Origin: an uncultured bacterium
GTDB taxonomy: Bacteria > Acidobacteriota > Thermoanaerobaculia > Multivoradales > J023
Length of the DNA stretch: 49,955 nt
Direction: 5' to 3'
Assembly (NCBI GenBank): GCA_937948815.1
Contig: CALFAM010000150.1
Location: 1 to 49,955, forward strand
Shown: piece by piece, positions 33,992 through 41,476 of the stretch
Layout: each line of letters begins with the position of its first letter
How positions within the stretch are numbered: position 1 is the stretch's first letter
Program-made: the position numbers and the translations under genes
The notes under the pieces: generated by a model
What the model was told of the DNA's origin: nothing
Seen by the model: the letters and a program-made list of their open reading frames with translations, nothing else
Database searches by the model: none

Positions 33992-35230
33992 ATGAATAGC
34001 TCATTGCAGTCTGCCGTCCAGATCAACAAGGCCATCCGAACCATCGTCATTTCGGGAATCGGGGAGATTCCGTACGTCGGCTGGCTCGTCGGTGATTTGG
34101 TGGGCTTTCTCTGGCCGACCGGGAAGAAGGCCGTTTGGAACCAGATCGTGGAGGATGCAAAGGAGCAGCTCTCGGCGCTGCTCGAGAAAGATTTCAATGA
34201 GTACACCCTCGACAACGCCGCGACGACGCTCCAGGGCCTGAACAACGTGCTCGACAACTACCTCACGGCCCTCAACGATCCAGGCGTTTCGACCGACCAG
34301 AAGCGGGCGACGTACGACGCGGCGGTCGCGGCCTTCTCCCACGACCTCCCCGTGTTCCAGGAAAAGGGGTTCGAGGTCTTGCTCCTTCCGCTCTACGCCC
34401 AAGCCGTCAACCTGGGTATTGGCTTGTTTCGCGACGGAGCAGCCTTTGGCGACGAGCTGGGGCTAAACGAGCATGAGAGCCAGAACCAACAGGCCGCGCT
34501 CGATTCGCTCGTTTCGTCCGGGTTGACCTACGTCGAGAATTGGGTCGGGCAGGGCCATGCAACAGTGGAGGCGAATGCGAAGAGTCAGTACGGAACCAAC
34601 TGGGGGCCGGGAAACTATGTCGGCAACGAAGTGTTCAACGCGGTCAATCAATACGATCGCTACATGGCTCTTTCTGTAACCGACCTGTCGTTCATGTGGA
34701 GCTCACTGCAGGATGCGACCTTCAGCGGCCCGATGCCGCCGAATACGCGTGAGATCTACTCGGACGTGTTCGGCTGTCTCTATGAGTACCCACCACAGGG
34801 GCTCGTGCCTGCTTCGGATCAGCCAATGATCGACGGACTTCGGATGTGGGGTTGGGATGCTGTCGATGCCGTTCAGCAGTCCTACGCGGGGAGCTGGGGT
34901 CCGCGTCTCGGTGATCAGGCGAGCGGCAGCATGGGCGGAAGCGACGATCCGCCCCACGGCTGGAACGGTCCGGTCACGACGGACAATCCGGTCACCATTG
35001 TCGAGGGCTTGGATTCCGGTTGGATCAATGCGATGACGCTGCATTTTGCGGACGGCACCGCGACCAACCAGATTGGCGGCAACTATCCGGGAGGAGGGCC
35101 TTTCACCTGGAGCTTCGCTTCCCAGATCGTCTCGCAGCTCTACTTCGAGGGGAAGGCGTCGGGCCCAAACAGTGCCTATGCGGCCAACGCCGGCATCATC
35201 GGTTTCCGTTTCCAGGACAGCTACACCTGA
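33992..35230 (+). CDS. Delta-endotoxin (Cry)-like pore-forming protein, two domains
   Basis: 412 aa. ATG 33992 is fixed by AAGGAG 8 nt upstream. Residues about 10-260 match the helical pore-forming Endotoxin_N domain: a hydrophobic hairpin IRTIVISGIGEIPYVGWLVG, the FLWP motif (39-42), the LPLYAQAVNLGIGLFRDG block (132-149) followed by FGDELGL, helix 7 as YDRYMALSVTDLSFMW, and the strongly conserved TREIYSD (252-258) that closes domain I of Cry toxins. Residues about 280-412 look like a beta-prism domain II (WDAVDAVQQSYAG, then WINAMTLHFADGT and IIGFRF). There is no domain III and no signal peptide, as in Cry proteins. Known relatives insert into target-cell membranes after proteolysis. Target and activity are unknown; the downstream gap has only weak hairpins. 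Confidence 0.88.
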   Translation: MNSSLQSAVQINKAIRTIVISGIGEIPYVGWLVGDLVGFLWPTGKKAVWNQIVEDAKEQLSALLEKDFNEYTLDNAATTLQGLNNVLDNYLTALNDPGVSTDQKRATYDAAVAAFSHDLPVFQEKGFEVLLLPLYAQAVNLGIGLFRDGAAFGDELGLNEHESQNQQAALDSLVSSGLTYVENWVGQGHATVEANAKSQYGTNWGPGNYVGNEVFNAVNQYDRYMALSVTDLSFMWSSLQDATFSGPMPPNTREIYSDVFGCLYEYPPQGLVPASDQPMIDGLRMWGWDAVDAVQQSYAGSWGPRLGDQASGSMGGSDDPPHGWNGPVTTDNPVTIVEGLDSGWINAMTLHFADGTATNQIGGNYPGGGPFTWSFASQIVSQLYFEGKASGPNSAYAANAGIIGFRFQDSYT

Positions 35231-35401
35231 CCGCTTCGCGCGCCAGTCTGGCGGCGTGGTCGCCTGACGCCGGAAGGAAGGGGGCTCCCTGTTCCAGCGT
35301 CACGCACTCGGTTGCGCGACCTCGATACCGTAGGTGCGTGGGTGTCATGGCCGTTGGCTTGGTAACCTCCGCGTGTGAGAACGCAAGCCTCATCCCACTC
35401 C

Positions 35402-37243
35402 ATGACGCTGTCCACCGCCTTACGTGCCGTCCTGATGCTCTTCCTAGCCGGCAGCATTGCCTGCTCCCAGCCCCCTCCGGAGCCACTGCCCGAGGCGAAG
35501 GTAGACGCGGCAACGCCGCTGATCGATGCCTACCTCGAGCGCTACTTCCAGACCTTCCCGTCGCGTGCGACGGCGGCCGGTCGCTACGATCTCGACGACC
35601 GGCTCGAGGATCTCTCCCCGGAGGCACTGGAGGCCTGGGGCGCCTTCAATCGAGAAACGGCGGCTGGCATTCGGGCGGCATTCGAGGACGCAGAAGCCGT
35701 CCCGGCGACTCTTGATGATGATGGGCGGCTCGATCTGGCGTTGCTGCTTCGTCAGGCGGATGGGGTCGTGCTCGGGCTCGGTGAAGGTCGACGCGCTACC
35801 CGCGATCCGCTGTTCTGGACGGGTATCGCCAGCAACGCCACGGTTTTCCAACTCGTGCGCGACGACCGGCCGCTCGCGGAGCGGCTGGACCTGGCGACGC
35901 GACGCGCGACCCATCTTCCGCGCCTCGTGAGCCAGGCCACGATCGCCCTCGAATCCGGCGCACCGTCGTCGCGGGCCCCAGAGCTCTTCGCCCTCGCTGC
36001 TCGCCAGGCACGCGCCAGTGCCACGTTCTACCGCGAGGGATTCGCCCTGGCGGCTCGCGACGTTCGAGGTGAGGCGGCCGAGACGCTCGAAGCGCGAATG
36101 GCCGAGGTGGGTGCGGCTGCCTCGACGGCGCTCGGTGCGCTGGGCGACACCCTCGACACGCTCGGGGCCGATGCTGTGGGCTCACCGCGCCTCGGTGACG
36201 CCTATGCCGCCCGTTTTCGGCTGGTGACAGGGCTCGAGAAATCGGTGCTGGAGGTGCTGGCCGAGGCCGAAGCCGCGCTGGTCGAGAAGCGCCGGGAAGC
36301 CATGGCTTTCGCGCGGAGCGTAGGCTCGGAGGTCTTTCCGGGTGAGTCGTCGCCGGGCGATGACGCTGCCTTGCTGCGGAAGCTGTTCGCTCGGGTTGGC
36401 GAGGACCACGCAGAGTCGGTGGAGGCGTTCGTTGCGGACTACCGGCGATGGTTGGCCGAATCCGTGGCCTTCGTCCGAGAGCATGCTGTGGTCACGCTTC
36501 CCGAGCCGCTGACCGTTCATGTCTCGCGCTCACCGAGCTTCTTCATTGGCCAAGGAGTCGGCGGCGTCTATCCCGCCGGGCCCTATGCCCCGGAAGCAGA
36601 TACGCTCTTCTACCTCCCGACGCCGCCGGACGACGCAACGCCCTCTGCTCGTGCCGCGTTTTTCCGCGATTTCAATCGCCCGTTCGGGCGCATGATCACC
36701 CCGCACGAGATGGTGCCAGGGCACTATCTCCAGCTCAAGTATGCGGCCCGCCACCCGCGCAAGGTGCGCGCGCTGTTCGGCGATGGCGTGCTGATCGAAG
36801 GGTGGGGGACGTTCTGCGAACGCCTGATGCTCGACCTGGGCTGGGGTGGTCCGCTCGATCGCGCCGCACATCTCAAGAAGCAGCTCGAGAACATCGCCCG
36901 CACGATCGTCGATATCCGTGTCCACACGGCCGGGATGACGCGCGAAGAGGTGCTTGCGTTCGTTCGAGACGAAGCGCTTCAGGACGAGCACTTTGCCGGC
37001 AACATGTGGACCCGAGCGATCACCTCGAGCCCGCAGCTCACGACGTATTTTCTCGGCTACCAGCAGGTGACGGGCTTGTACGAGGCCGTGCGCGCGGCGC
37101 GGGGCGAGGCTTTTGATCTGCGCGCGTTCACGGATGGCGTGATGGCGATCGGACCCGTACCCGCCGCACAGCTTCGGGAGCGTTTGCTCGCGGACGCGTC
37201 CGTCGAGGGAGTGCGTGGAGGCGCGGCCGAGAGAACGCGATGA
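35402..37243 (+). CDS. DUF885 lipoprotein, putative zinc peptidase
   Basis: 613 aa from ATG 35402; a GTG at 35375 would add nine residues. N-terminal lipoprotein signal (LMLFLAGSIAC, lipidation near Cys21). The DUF885 domain spans most of the protein. Its metal site is visible as HEMVPGH (435-441) with Glu466 in IEGWGTFCERL, the HExxxGH plus downstream Glu arrangement of gluzincin-like enzymes. Length is normal for the family (about 550-620). Probably degrades peptides at the outer face of a membrane. The stop overlaps the next ATG (ATGA), so the hydrolase gene is translationally coupled. Confidence 0.92.
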   Translation: MTLSTALRAVLMLFLAGSIACSQPPPEPLPEAKVDAATPLIDAYLERYFQTFPSRATAAGRYDLDDRLEDLSPEALEAWGAFNRETAAGIRAAFEDAEAVPATLDDDGRLDLALLLRQADGVVLGLGEGRRATRDPLFWTGIASNATVFQLVRDDRPLAERLDLATRRATHLPRLVSQATIALESGAPSSRAPELFALAARQARASATFYREGFALAARDVRGEAAETLEARMAEVGAAASTALGALGDTLDTLGADAVGSPRLGDAYAARFRLVTGLEKSVLEVLAEAEAALVEKRREAMAFARSVGSEVFPGESSPGDDAALLRKLFARVGEDHAESVEAFVADYRRWLAESVAFVREHAVVTLPEPLTVHVSRSPSFFIGQGVGGVYPAGPYAPEADTLFYLPTPPDDATPSARAAFFRDFNRPFGRMITPHEMVPGHYLQLKYAARHPRKVRALFGDGVLIEGWGTFCERLMLDLGWGGPLDRAAHLKKQLENIARTIVDIRVHTAGMTREEVLAFVRDEALQDEHFAGNMWTRAITSSPQLTTYFLGYQQVTGLYEAVRAARGEAFDLRAFTDGVMAIGPVPAAQLRERLLADASVEGVRGGAAERTR

Positions 37244-38181
37244 ACGCGGCACGGCATCATCCTTATGAGAACGAGCGCGCGACCGCTGGCCTGGCCCGCA
37301 TCGGCGAGGTGGAGATCTTCTATGACACCTTCGGTGACCGGTCTGGCAAGCCGCTGCTGCTGATCATGGGTCTCGGTGCGCAGATGATCATCTGGCCCGA
37401 GGCGATGTGCGAAGCGTTGGCTGCCACCGGGCACTTCGTGGTCCGTTTCGACAACCGAGACGCAGGCCGATCGACACGCTGGTCCCGCCGGCCGTCCGGG
37501 CCGCGGGGCGGGTTACCCAGTGCCCTGGCGCGCACCTTGATCGGCGCACGGGTCCCGGCGGCCTATACGTTGGAGGATCTCGCGGACGATGCCATGGGCT
37601 TGCTCGATCATCTCGGCATTGCCCAGGCTCACGTCTGGGGGGTCTCGATGGGCGGCATGATCGGCCAGTCAATGGCGATTCGCTATCCGTCACGTGTCCT
37701 CAGCCTGACGTCGATGATGTCGACGCCCAACCCACTGATCGCGCGTGCGCGTCCGGCGGCTCTGCGCACCCTTCTGCGCAGGCGGCGGACGGACAATCGC
37801 GAAATCTATGCAGATCAGATGGTCGGCGTGTTCCAGGTGATCGGCAGCCCGGGTTATCCGTTTCAGGAGGATGAGATCCGCCGGCGCTTCGGCCGGGCCT
37901 ACGAACGCGGCGTGACGGGCCAAGGCACCAAGCGCCAGCTCTTGGCCATTCTGGCGAGTGGTGACCGCACGGCCGCGCTCGGCGAGCTGACGATTCCCGT
38001 GCTCGTCATCCATGGGCTCGAAGACCCGCTGATTCCCGTGGTCGGCGGACGGGCGACTGCCAGCGCCATTCCCGGATCGCGAATGGAGTTGATCGAAGGC
38101 ATGGGGCACGATCTTCCGCGCGCCCTCTGGCCGTCATTCGTCGAATGGGTGACCGCGCACACTGCGCGGATCCCGGCCTAG
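37240..38181 (+). CDS. Alpha/beta-fold hydrolase
   Basis: 313 aa, soluble. The alpha/beta hydrolase core is clear: LLLIMGLGAQMIIWP (oxyanion region), FDNRDAGRSTRW, the nucleophile elbow GVSMGG (Ser136), an acid residue in HGLEDPLIP, and the catalytic His in EGMGHDLP. The FDNRD(A/I)G phrase places it with esterase/aclacinomycin-methylesterase-like hydrolases. Substrate unknown; coupled to a DUF885 peptidase. Confidence 0.93.
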   Translation: MNAARHHPYENERATAGLARIGEVEIFYDTFGDRSGKPLLLIMGLGAQMIIWPEAMCEALAATGHFVVRFDNRDAGRSTRWSRRPSGPRGGLPSALARTLIGARVPAAYTLEDLADDAMGLLDHLGIAQAHVWGVSMGGMIGQSMAIRYPSRVLSLTSMMSTPNPLIARARPAALRTLLRRRRTDNREIYADQMVGVFQVIGSPGYPFQEDEIRRRFGRAYERGVTGQGTKRQLLAILASGDRTAALGELTIPVLVIHGLEDPLIPVVGGRATASAIPGSRMELIEGMGHDLPRALWPSFVEWVTAHTARIPA

Positions 38182-38281
38182 GTCGCGGTGTCCGGCATCG
38201 TCTGCGGGTGGAGATGCCGTTCTCGATTGCGACCGGCCGTCGCCGGGTGGCACTGCGGTGACGGGATGAGGGACCGCGTGG

Positions 38282-38695
38282 TCAGGCGCCCGGCAGGGTG
38301 ATGGTGGTGCGGGCGTAGGTCAGCGAGCGGTGGTCACCGATGACCTGGAAGACGATCTCGGCAGTCTGCTGATCTTCCTTGATCTCGACATCGACCACAG
38401 CCTCGTGGTCGGTGTCGACGACTTGTTCCTGGGCACGTCCGGGCTTGCCGGCGGGGATGATCATCCTCGGTGTCGCCACCACCTTGCCGCCCTCGAGATC
38501 GCGGACGGTCGCCTCCATGCGATAGGAGCCTGGGATGCCGGCTGGCGCCAGGATGACCTCGAATCCATAGCGAGGCGCTTCCGTGGCCGCGTTGGTCTCC
38601 GTGTCGTCAGCAGGAGAGGAGGTCACCGCGATGGCGGCGGCGGAAACGATCAGGATGGTGGCGAGACACACAAGAGCCAGACGATGCTTGGACAC
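38282..38695 (-). CDS. Small exported protein, unknown
   Basis: 137 aa. GTG start at 38693-38695 with GAGGAG 7 nt upstream. N-terminal signal or anchor (LALVCLATILIVSAAAIAV), then a beta-rich domain (YGFEVILAPAGIPGSYRMEATV, then VVDVEIKEDQQTAEIVFQVI) that looks immunoglobulin-like, ending ITLPGA. No Cys or catalytic motif. Last gene of the leftward run from rsmE; 43 nt after DCC. Not recognised as a named family. Confidence 0.75.
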   Translation of the reverse strand: MSKHRLALVCLATILIVSAAAIAVTSSPADDTETNAATEAPRYGFEVILAPAGIPGSYRMEATVRDLEGGKVVATPRMIIPAGKPGRAQEQVVDTDHEAVVDVEIKEDQQTAEIVFQVIGDHRSLTYARTTITLPGA

Positions 38696-38738
38696 AATGT
38701 TTCTCCTCGAGCAGGGTTCTCCTCGGCAGGGAGAAGAA

Positions 38739-39140
38739 TCACGGGGATGGAGGCGGTAGTCGGCAAGCGGCCGTGGCGCCGGGAAGGTGGCCGCGAAAAC
38801 GCGCGATCAGTCGGTAGGCAGGCACGCCGAGCCACGAGAACGGTGGGAGCAGAATCAGCCGGCCCAAGAGTGGCCAGGGGCGCCGGCAGGCGAGCAAGGC
38901 GCTGGCAATGGCGCGATGGCCGCGGGCGCGATGCTCGCCGTCGAGCCACCAGGCGTAGTGGGTGACGTCGTGCTCGGTCAATTCGAGCGCTGCCAGGTCG
39001 AGTGCCTGGTAAGGCTCGGTACGCACCGTCTGCCGTGCGTGGGCGGCCAGCCAGGCCGCCGAGCGCGTGCAGAAACCACAGTCGCCATCGAAGACGAGCA
39101 GCGGTGATGCTTGCGCAGACGCTGGTGTCGAGGCTGCCAT
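38739..39140 (-). CDS. DCC-family thiol-disulfide oxidoreductase (DUF393)
   Basis: 133 aa. FDGDCGFC (residues 17-24) is the DxxCxxC signature giving the DCC family its name, followed by SAAWLAAHA and the C-terminal SWLGVPAYRLIARFR. The fold is thioredoxin-like; role in vivo is poorly defined. ATG 39138-39140 with TAGGAT 6 nt upstream and no Shine-Dalgarno, so it may have its own leaderless promoter within the leftward run. Confidence 0.9.
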   Translation of the reverse strand: MAASTPASAQASPLLVFDGDCGFCTRSAAWLAAHARQTVRTEPYQALDLAALELTEHDVTHYAWWLDGEHRARGHRAIASALLACRRPWPLLGRLILLPPFSWLGVPAYRLIARFRGHLPGATAACRLPPPSP

Positions 39141-39146
39141 GCCTTG

Positions 39147-39152
39147 ATCCTA
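39147..39152 (-). promoter_or_regulatory. TAGGAT -10-like hexamer before the DCC gene
   Basis: Minus strand TAGGAT-CAAGGC-ATG, 6 nt spacing and no ribosome binding site; same hexamer and spacing as at the MFS gene. Confidence 0.4.
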
Positions 39153-39205
39153 CACCCCCGGCCGTGAATCCGCGTTTCGTGGTTCCGCAGGTGTCGTAGC
39201 GTGCG

Positions 39206-40042
39206 TTACTTCTGAAGCGTCAGGACCCAGGCGCCGGACCCGCCGAGGTGACGGGGCGCCTCCGCATAGCGGGCCACCCAGGGCGCCCCGTTCTGGATCA
39301 GCCAGGCTTCGACCGCCCGGCGTAGGACACCCTGTCCGTCCTCGGAGTGGTGGCCCTTGCCGGTGATGACCAAGACTGTGGTCATGCGTCGGATGGCCGA
39401 CTGGACGAGAAACATGCGCAGGCGCTCGAGCGCGGCTTCTTGGCGCTCGCGGTGCAGATCGAGGGTGTCGTCGATCACCAGCGAGGCTCTGCGGGCAGTC
39501 GTTTCGCGACGTGGCTTCTGGCGCTCGCGTTTGCGCTCGGCTGCGGGTTTCGGCCCGCTGTCTTTGTCTACGCCGTCTATGCCGGGGTCGAGGTTGGAAA
39601 CGGCCGCCAGGAAGAGCGCCTGCTCTTCCGCACTGACCGGATCCGCGCGCTGGCGCTGCCGGCTTCGTGTGGGTGCGTCTCGTTCGTGCGGGTCACGGGT
39701 CGTGGGTGTGTCTTGGTTCCGTGATGCCTCGTCAGAAGGTGCGATCGGCTGGGTGCGCTGCTGGTGGCTATCTGCTGTTGGGGTACCGAGCCCGAGGCCT
39801 TGCATCGCCTGCTGGAAGAGGTCGGCGTCCTCGGGCGCGACCGCTTGGGCAACTTCTTCGTCACGAAGCGGTCGCCGGCGCCGTTTGCCCGCGACCGCCT
39901 TGATCGGCGCGGGCTTGGGCAAAGGAGGGCCGTCCAGCGGGTGGACCTCCAAACCGCGCATGGCATCGAGGAAGTCAGCATCGACCGATGCCTCGTCGGC
40001 GGACCGACGAGGCACGGCAGGCGTTCGCTTGCGGCCTTTCAC
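39206..40042 (-). CDS. Smr-domain protein with three short N-terminal repeats
   Basis: 278 aa. The C-terminal about 90 residues form an Smr domain: LDLH (194-197), LVITGKGHHSEDGQGVL and WVARYAEAP, the arrangement in the small MutS-related/YdaL-type nucleases, where LDxH and (T/G)GxG bind or cut nucleic acid. The N-terminal half is basic and disordered, interrupted by three similar segments at about 21-37 (DADFLDAMRGLEVHPLD), 72-88 (DADLFQQAMQGLGLGTP) and 140-156 (EQALFLAAVSNLDPGID). These look like repeated short binding helices. Ends are 24 nt from HIT and 65 nt from DCC, so likely co-transcribed with HIT. Confidence 0.9.
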   Translation of the reverse strand: MKGRKRTPAVPRRSADEASVDADFLDAMRGLEVHPLDGPPLPKPAPIKAVAGKRRRRPLRDEEVAQAVAPEDADLFQQAMQGLGLGTPTADSHQQRTQPIAPSDEASRNQDTPTTRDPHERDAPTRSRQRQRADPVSAEEQALFLAAVSNLDPGIDGVDKDSGPKPAAERKRERQKPRRETTARRASLVIDDTLDLHRERQEAALERLRMFLVQSAIRRMTTVLVITGKGHHSEDGQGVLRRAVEAWLIQNGAPWVARYAEAPRHLGGSGAWVLTLQK

Positions 40043-40066
40043 GGCATGCCCGAAGCGGCGAGTGGT

Positions 40067-40507
40067 TCAATCGGAACTCGACGGGCGATCGTCCGATAGC
40101 GCCTGCCGAATGGCCGTTACCAGCCTCTCCGCGTCATTCGTGGCGAGCTGCCCCGCGGGCCAGCCGATGCCAAGGCCTCCGCCATCATGCTTCGGGATGA
40201 TGTGGAAGTGCACGTGGAAGACAGCCTGGTGGGCGGGCGCGCCGTTGTTCTGCAGCACGTTGTAGGCGCTGGCACCGGTCGCCGTGAGAACCGCTCGGCA
40301 CAGGCGCGGCAGGACGCGGCCGATGGCGGCAGCCGCGTCGTCACTGAGCTCGTGCAGGAAGGCCTTGCGTTCCTTCGGAATCACCAGCGTGTGGCCCGCG
40401 GACAGCGGCCCGATGTCGAGAAACGCCAGGACGTGCTCGTCCTCGTAGAGGCGATGGCAAGGAATCTCGCCGTCCAGGATGCGATCGAAAATCGTTGGCT
40501 CATTCAT
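40067..40507 (-). CDS. HIT-family nucleotide hydrolase
   Basis: 146 aa. The histidine triad is visible as HVHFHIIP (His98, His100, His102). N-terminal FDRILDGEIPCHRLYEDEHVLAFLDI and HTLVIPK are standard for the HINT/PKCI branch. Such proteins hydrolyse AMP-lysine, AMP-phosphoramidates or dinucleotides through a covalent nucleotidyl-His intermediate in the cytoplasm. It follows the thioredoxin-like gene by 38 nt in the leftward run. Confidence 0.95.
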   Translation of the reverse strand: MNEPTIFDRILDGEIPCHRLYEDEHVLAFLDIGPLSAGHTLVIPKERKAFLHELSDDAAAAIGRVLPRLCRAVLTATGASAYNVLQNNGAPAHQAVFHVHFHIIPKHDGGGLGIGWPAGQLATNDAERLVTAIRQALSDDRPSSSD

Positions 40508-40545
40508 GATCGGGGCTCGGGCTCAACGGAGGCTCGATGTTGGGT

Positions 40546-41409
40546 TCAGCGACTGGAGGCGGAGCCTTTGCCGATCGCCTGACTGAGTGCCATCTCTGGG
40601 GCGCGCCACTGATTGTCCTTGACGCGACCGACTTCCTTGTCGCCCACGTAGATGATGGCGGTCGGCACGTTGCGCACGCCTTCCGGCCAGTCAGCCTGAC
40701 CCGGAGTGGGCTTCGCGAGACCGAAGTACTCGAACGTGATGCCCGCGTTGTCGGCGAGCTCGTTCTCGACCCGCATCATGAACGGCACGTGGCGCGTGCA
40801 GTGCGGGCACCAGGAACCGAAATACGTACGAACCCGAATGTCGCCCTTACTGGCCCGCAACTTGGTGAGCGCATCTGCGTTCGGGCTGTAGGCGGCCGCG
40901 CTGCGGCTGTAGCCCGGGCTGTGCTCGATGAGACCCGATTGAGGGTGCAGCCCGACCAGGGCTGGTTTTTCGACCATGCGGACCGAGGTCGTGCCGACCT
41001 TGAAGGTCACGGCGCGTCCGTCCAGCTCGTAGCGACCGAATGTCTGAGGGGTGGCGTCGGCAACCATGTCGATGGTGCCGTTGTCACGCCGCAAGAGCTT
41101 CATCATGTGGACCTTGCTCACCGTTCCGCGGCGCAGCTCGAGAAGAACCGGCCCACCCAACTCTGGGGCGATGATCAGGTACGCCTGCGGGCGCTCGGCG
41201 AGCATGATCTCGGCATCCTTGTTGATCGTGCCGTCGATTTCGACCAGGAAATCCCCAGTCGAGGCGAAGCCGCGCATCATTTCGTCGACTTCTTGGGCCG
41301 CCGCGCCGAACGCGAAAGTGGCACAGGTGAGCAGGGTCAGGCTGAGCAGGGCAAGCTGCCAGGGGCGGATGCCCGAGAGGGCAGAGGTCTTCGCGTTTCG
41401 TGAGCTCAT
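40546..41409 (-). CDS. Exported thioredoxin-like protein
   Basis: 287 aa. Signal peptide or anchor at about 16-38 (WQLALLSLTLLTCATFAFGAA). The N-terminal domain (about 45-190) is unassigned. A thioredoxin fold follows with the active-site CPHC (201-204) in FGSWCPHC and a cis-Pro loop at NVPTAII. CPHC is the DsbA-type dipeptide, pointing to an oxidising or isomerising role outside the cytoplasm. GAGGA lies about 7 nt before the ATG. Directly downstream of a MauE-like gene: the pair resembles the MauE/MauD arrangement. Confidence 0.9.
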   Translation of the reverse strand: MSSRNAKTSALSGIRPWQLALLSLTLLTCATFAFGAAAQEVDEMMRGFASTGDFLVEIDGTINKDAEIMLAERPQAYLIIAPELGGPVLLELRRGTVSKVHMMKLLRRDNGTIDMVADATPQTFGRYELDGRAVTFKVGTTSVRMVEKPALVGLHPQSGLIEHSPGYSRSAAAYSPNADALTKLRASKGDIRVRTYFGSWCPHCTRHVPFMMRVENELADNAGITFEYFGLAKPTPGQADWPEGVRNVPTAIIYVGDKEVGRVKDNQWRAPEMALSQAIGKGSASSR

Positions 41410-41476
41410 GGTTTTTCCTCAAAGCACCGCCGAGAGGCGGCGCGGATCGTGTTCGTTGATGATTCGTCTCGCACGC

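Noticed and set aside
35240-35275. CGCCAGTCTGGCG and nearby GGCGT/ACGCC pairs after the Cry-like gene
   Set aside because: Short stems without a T tract; not convincing as a terminator.
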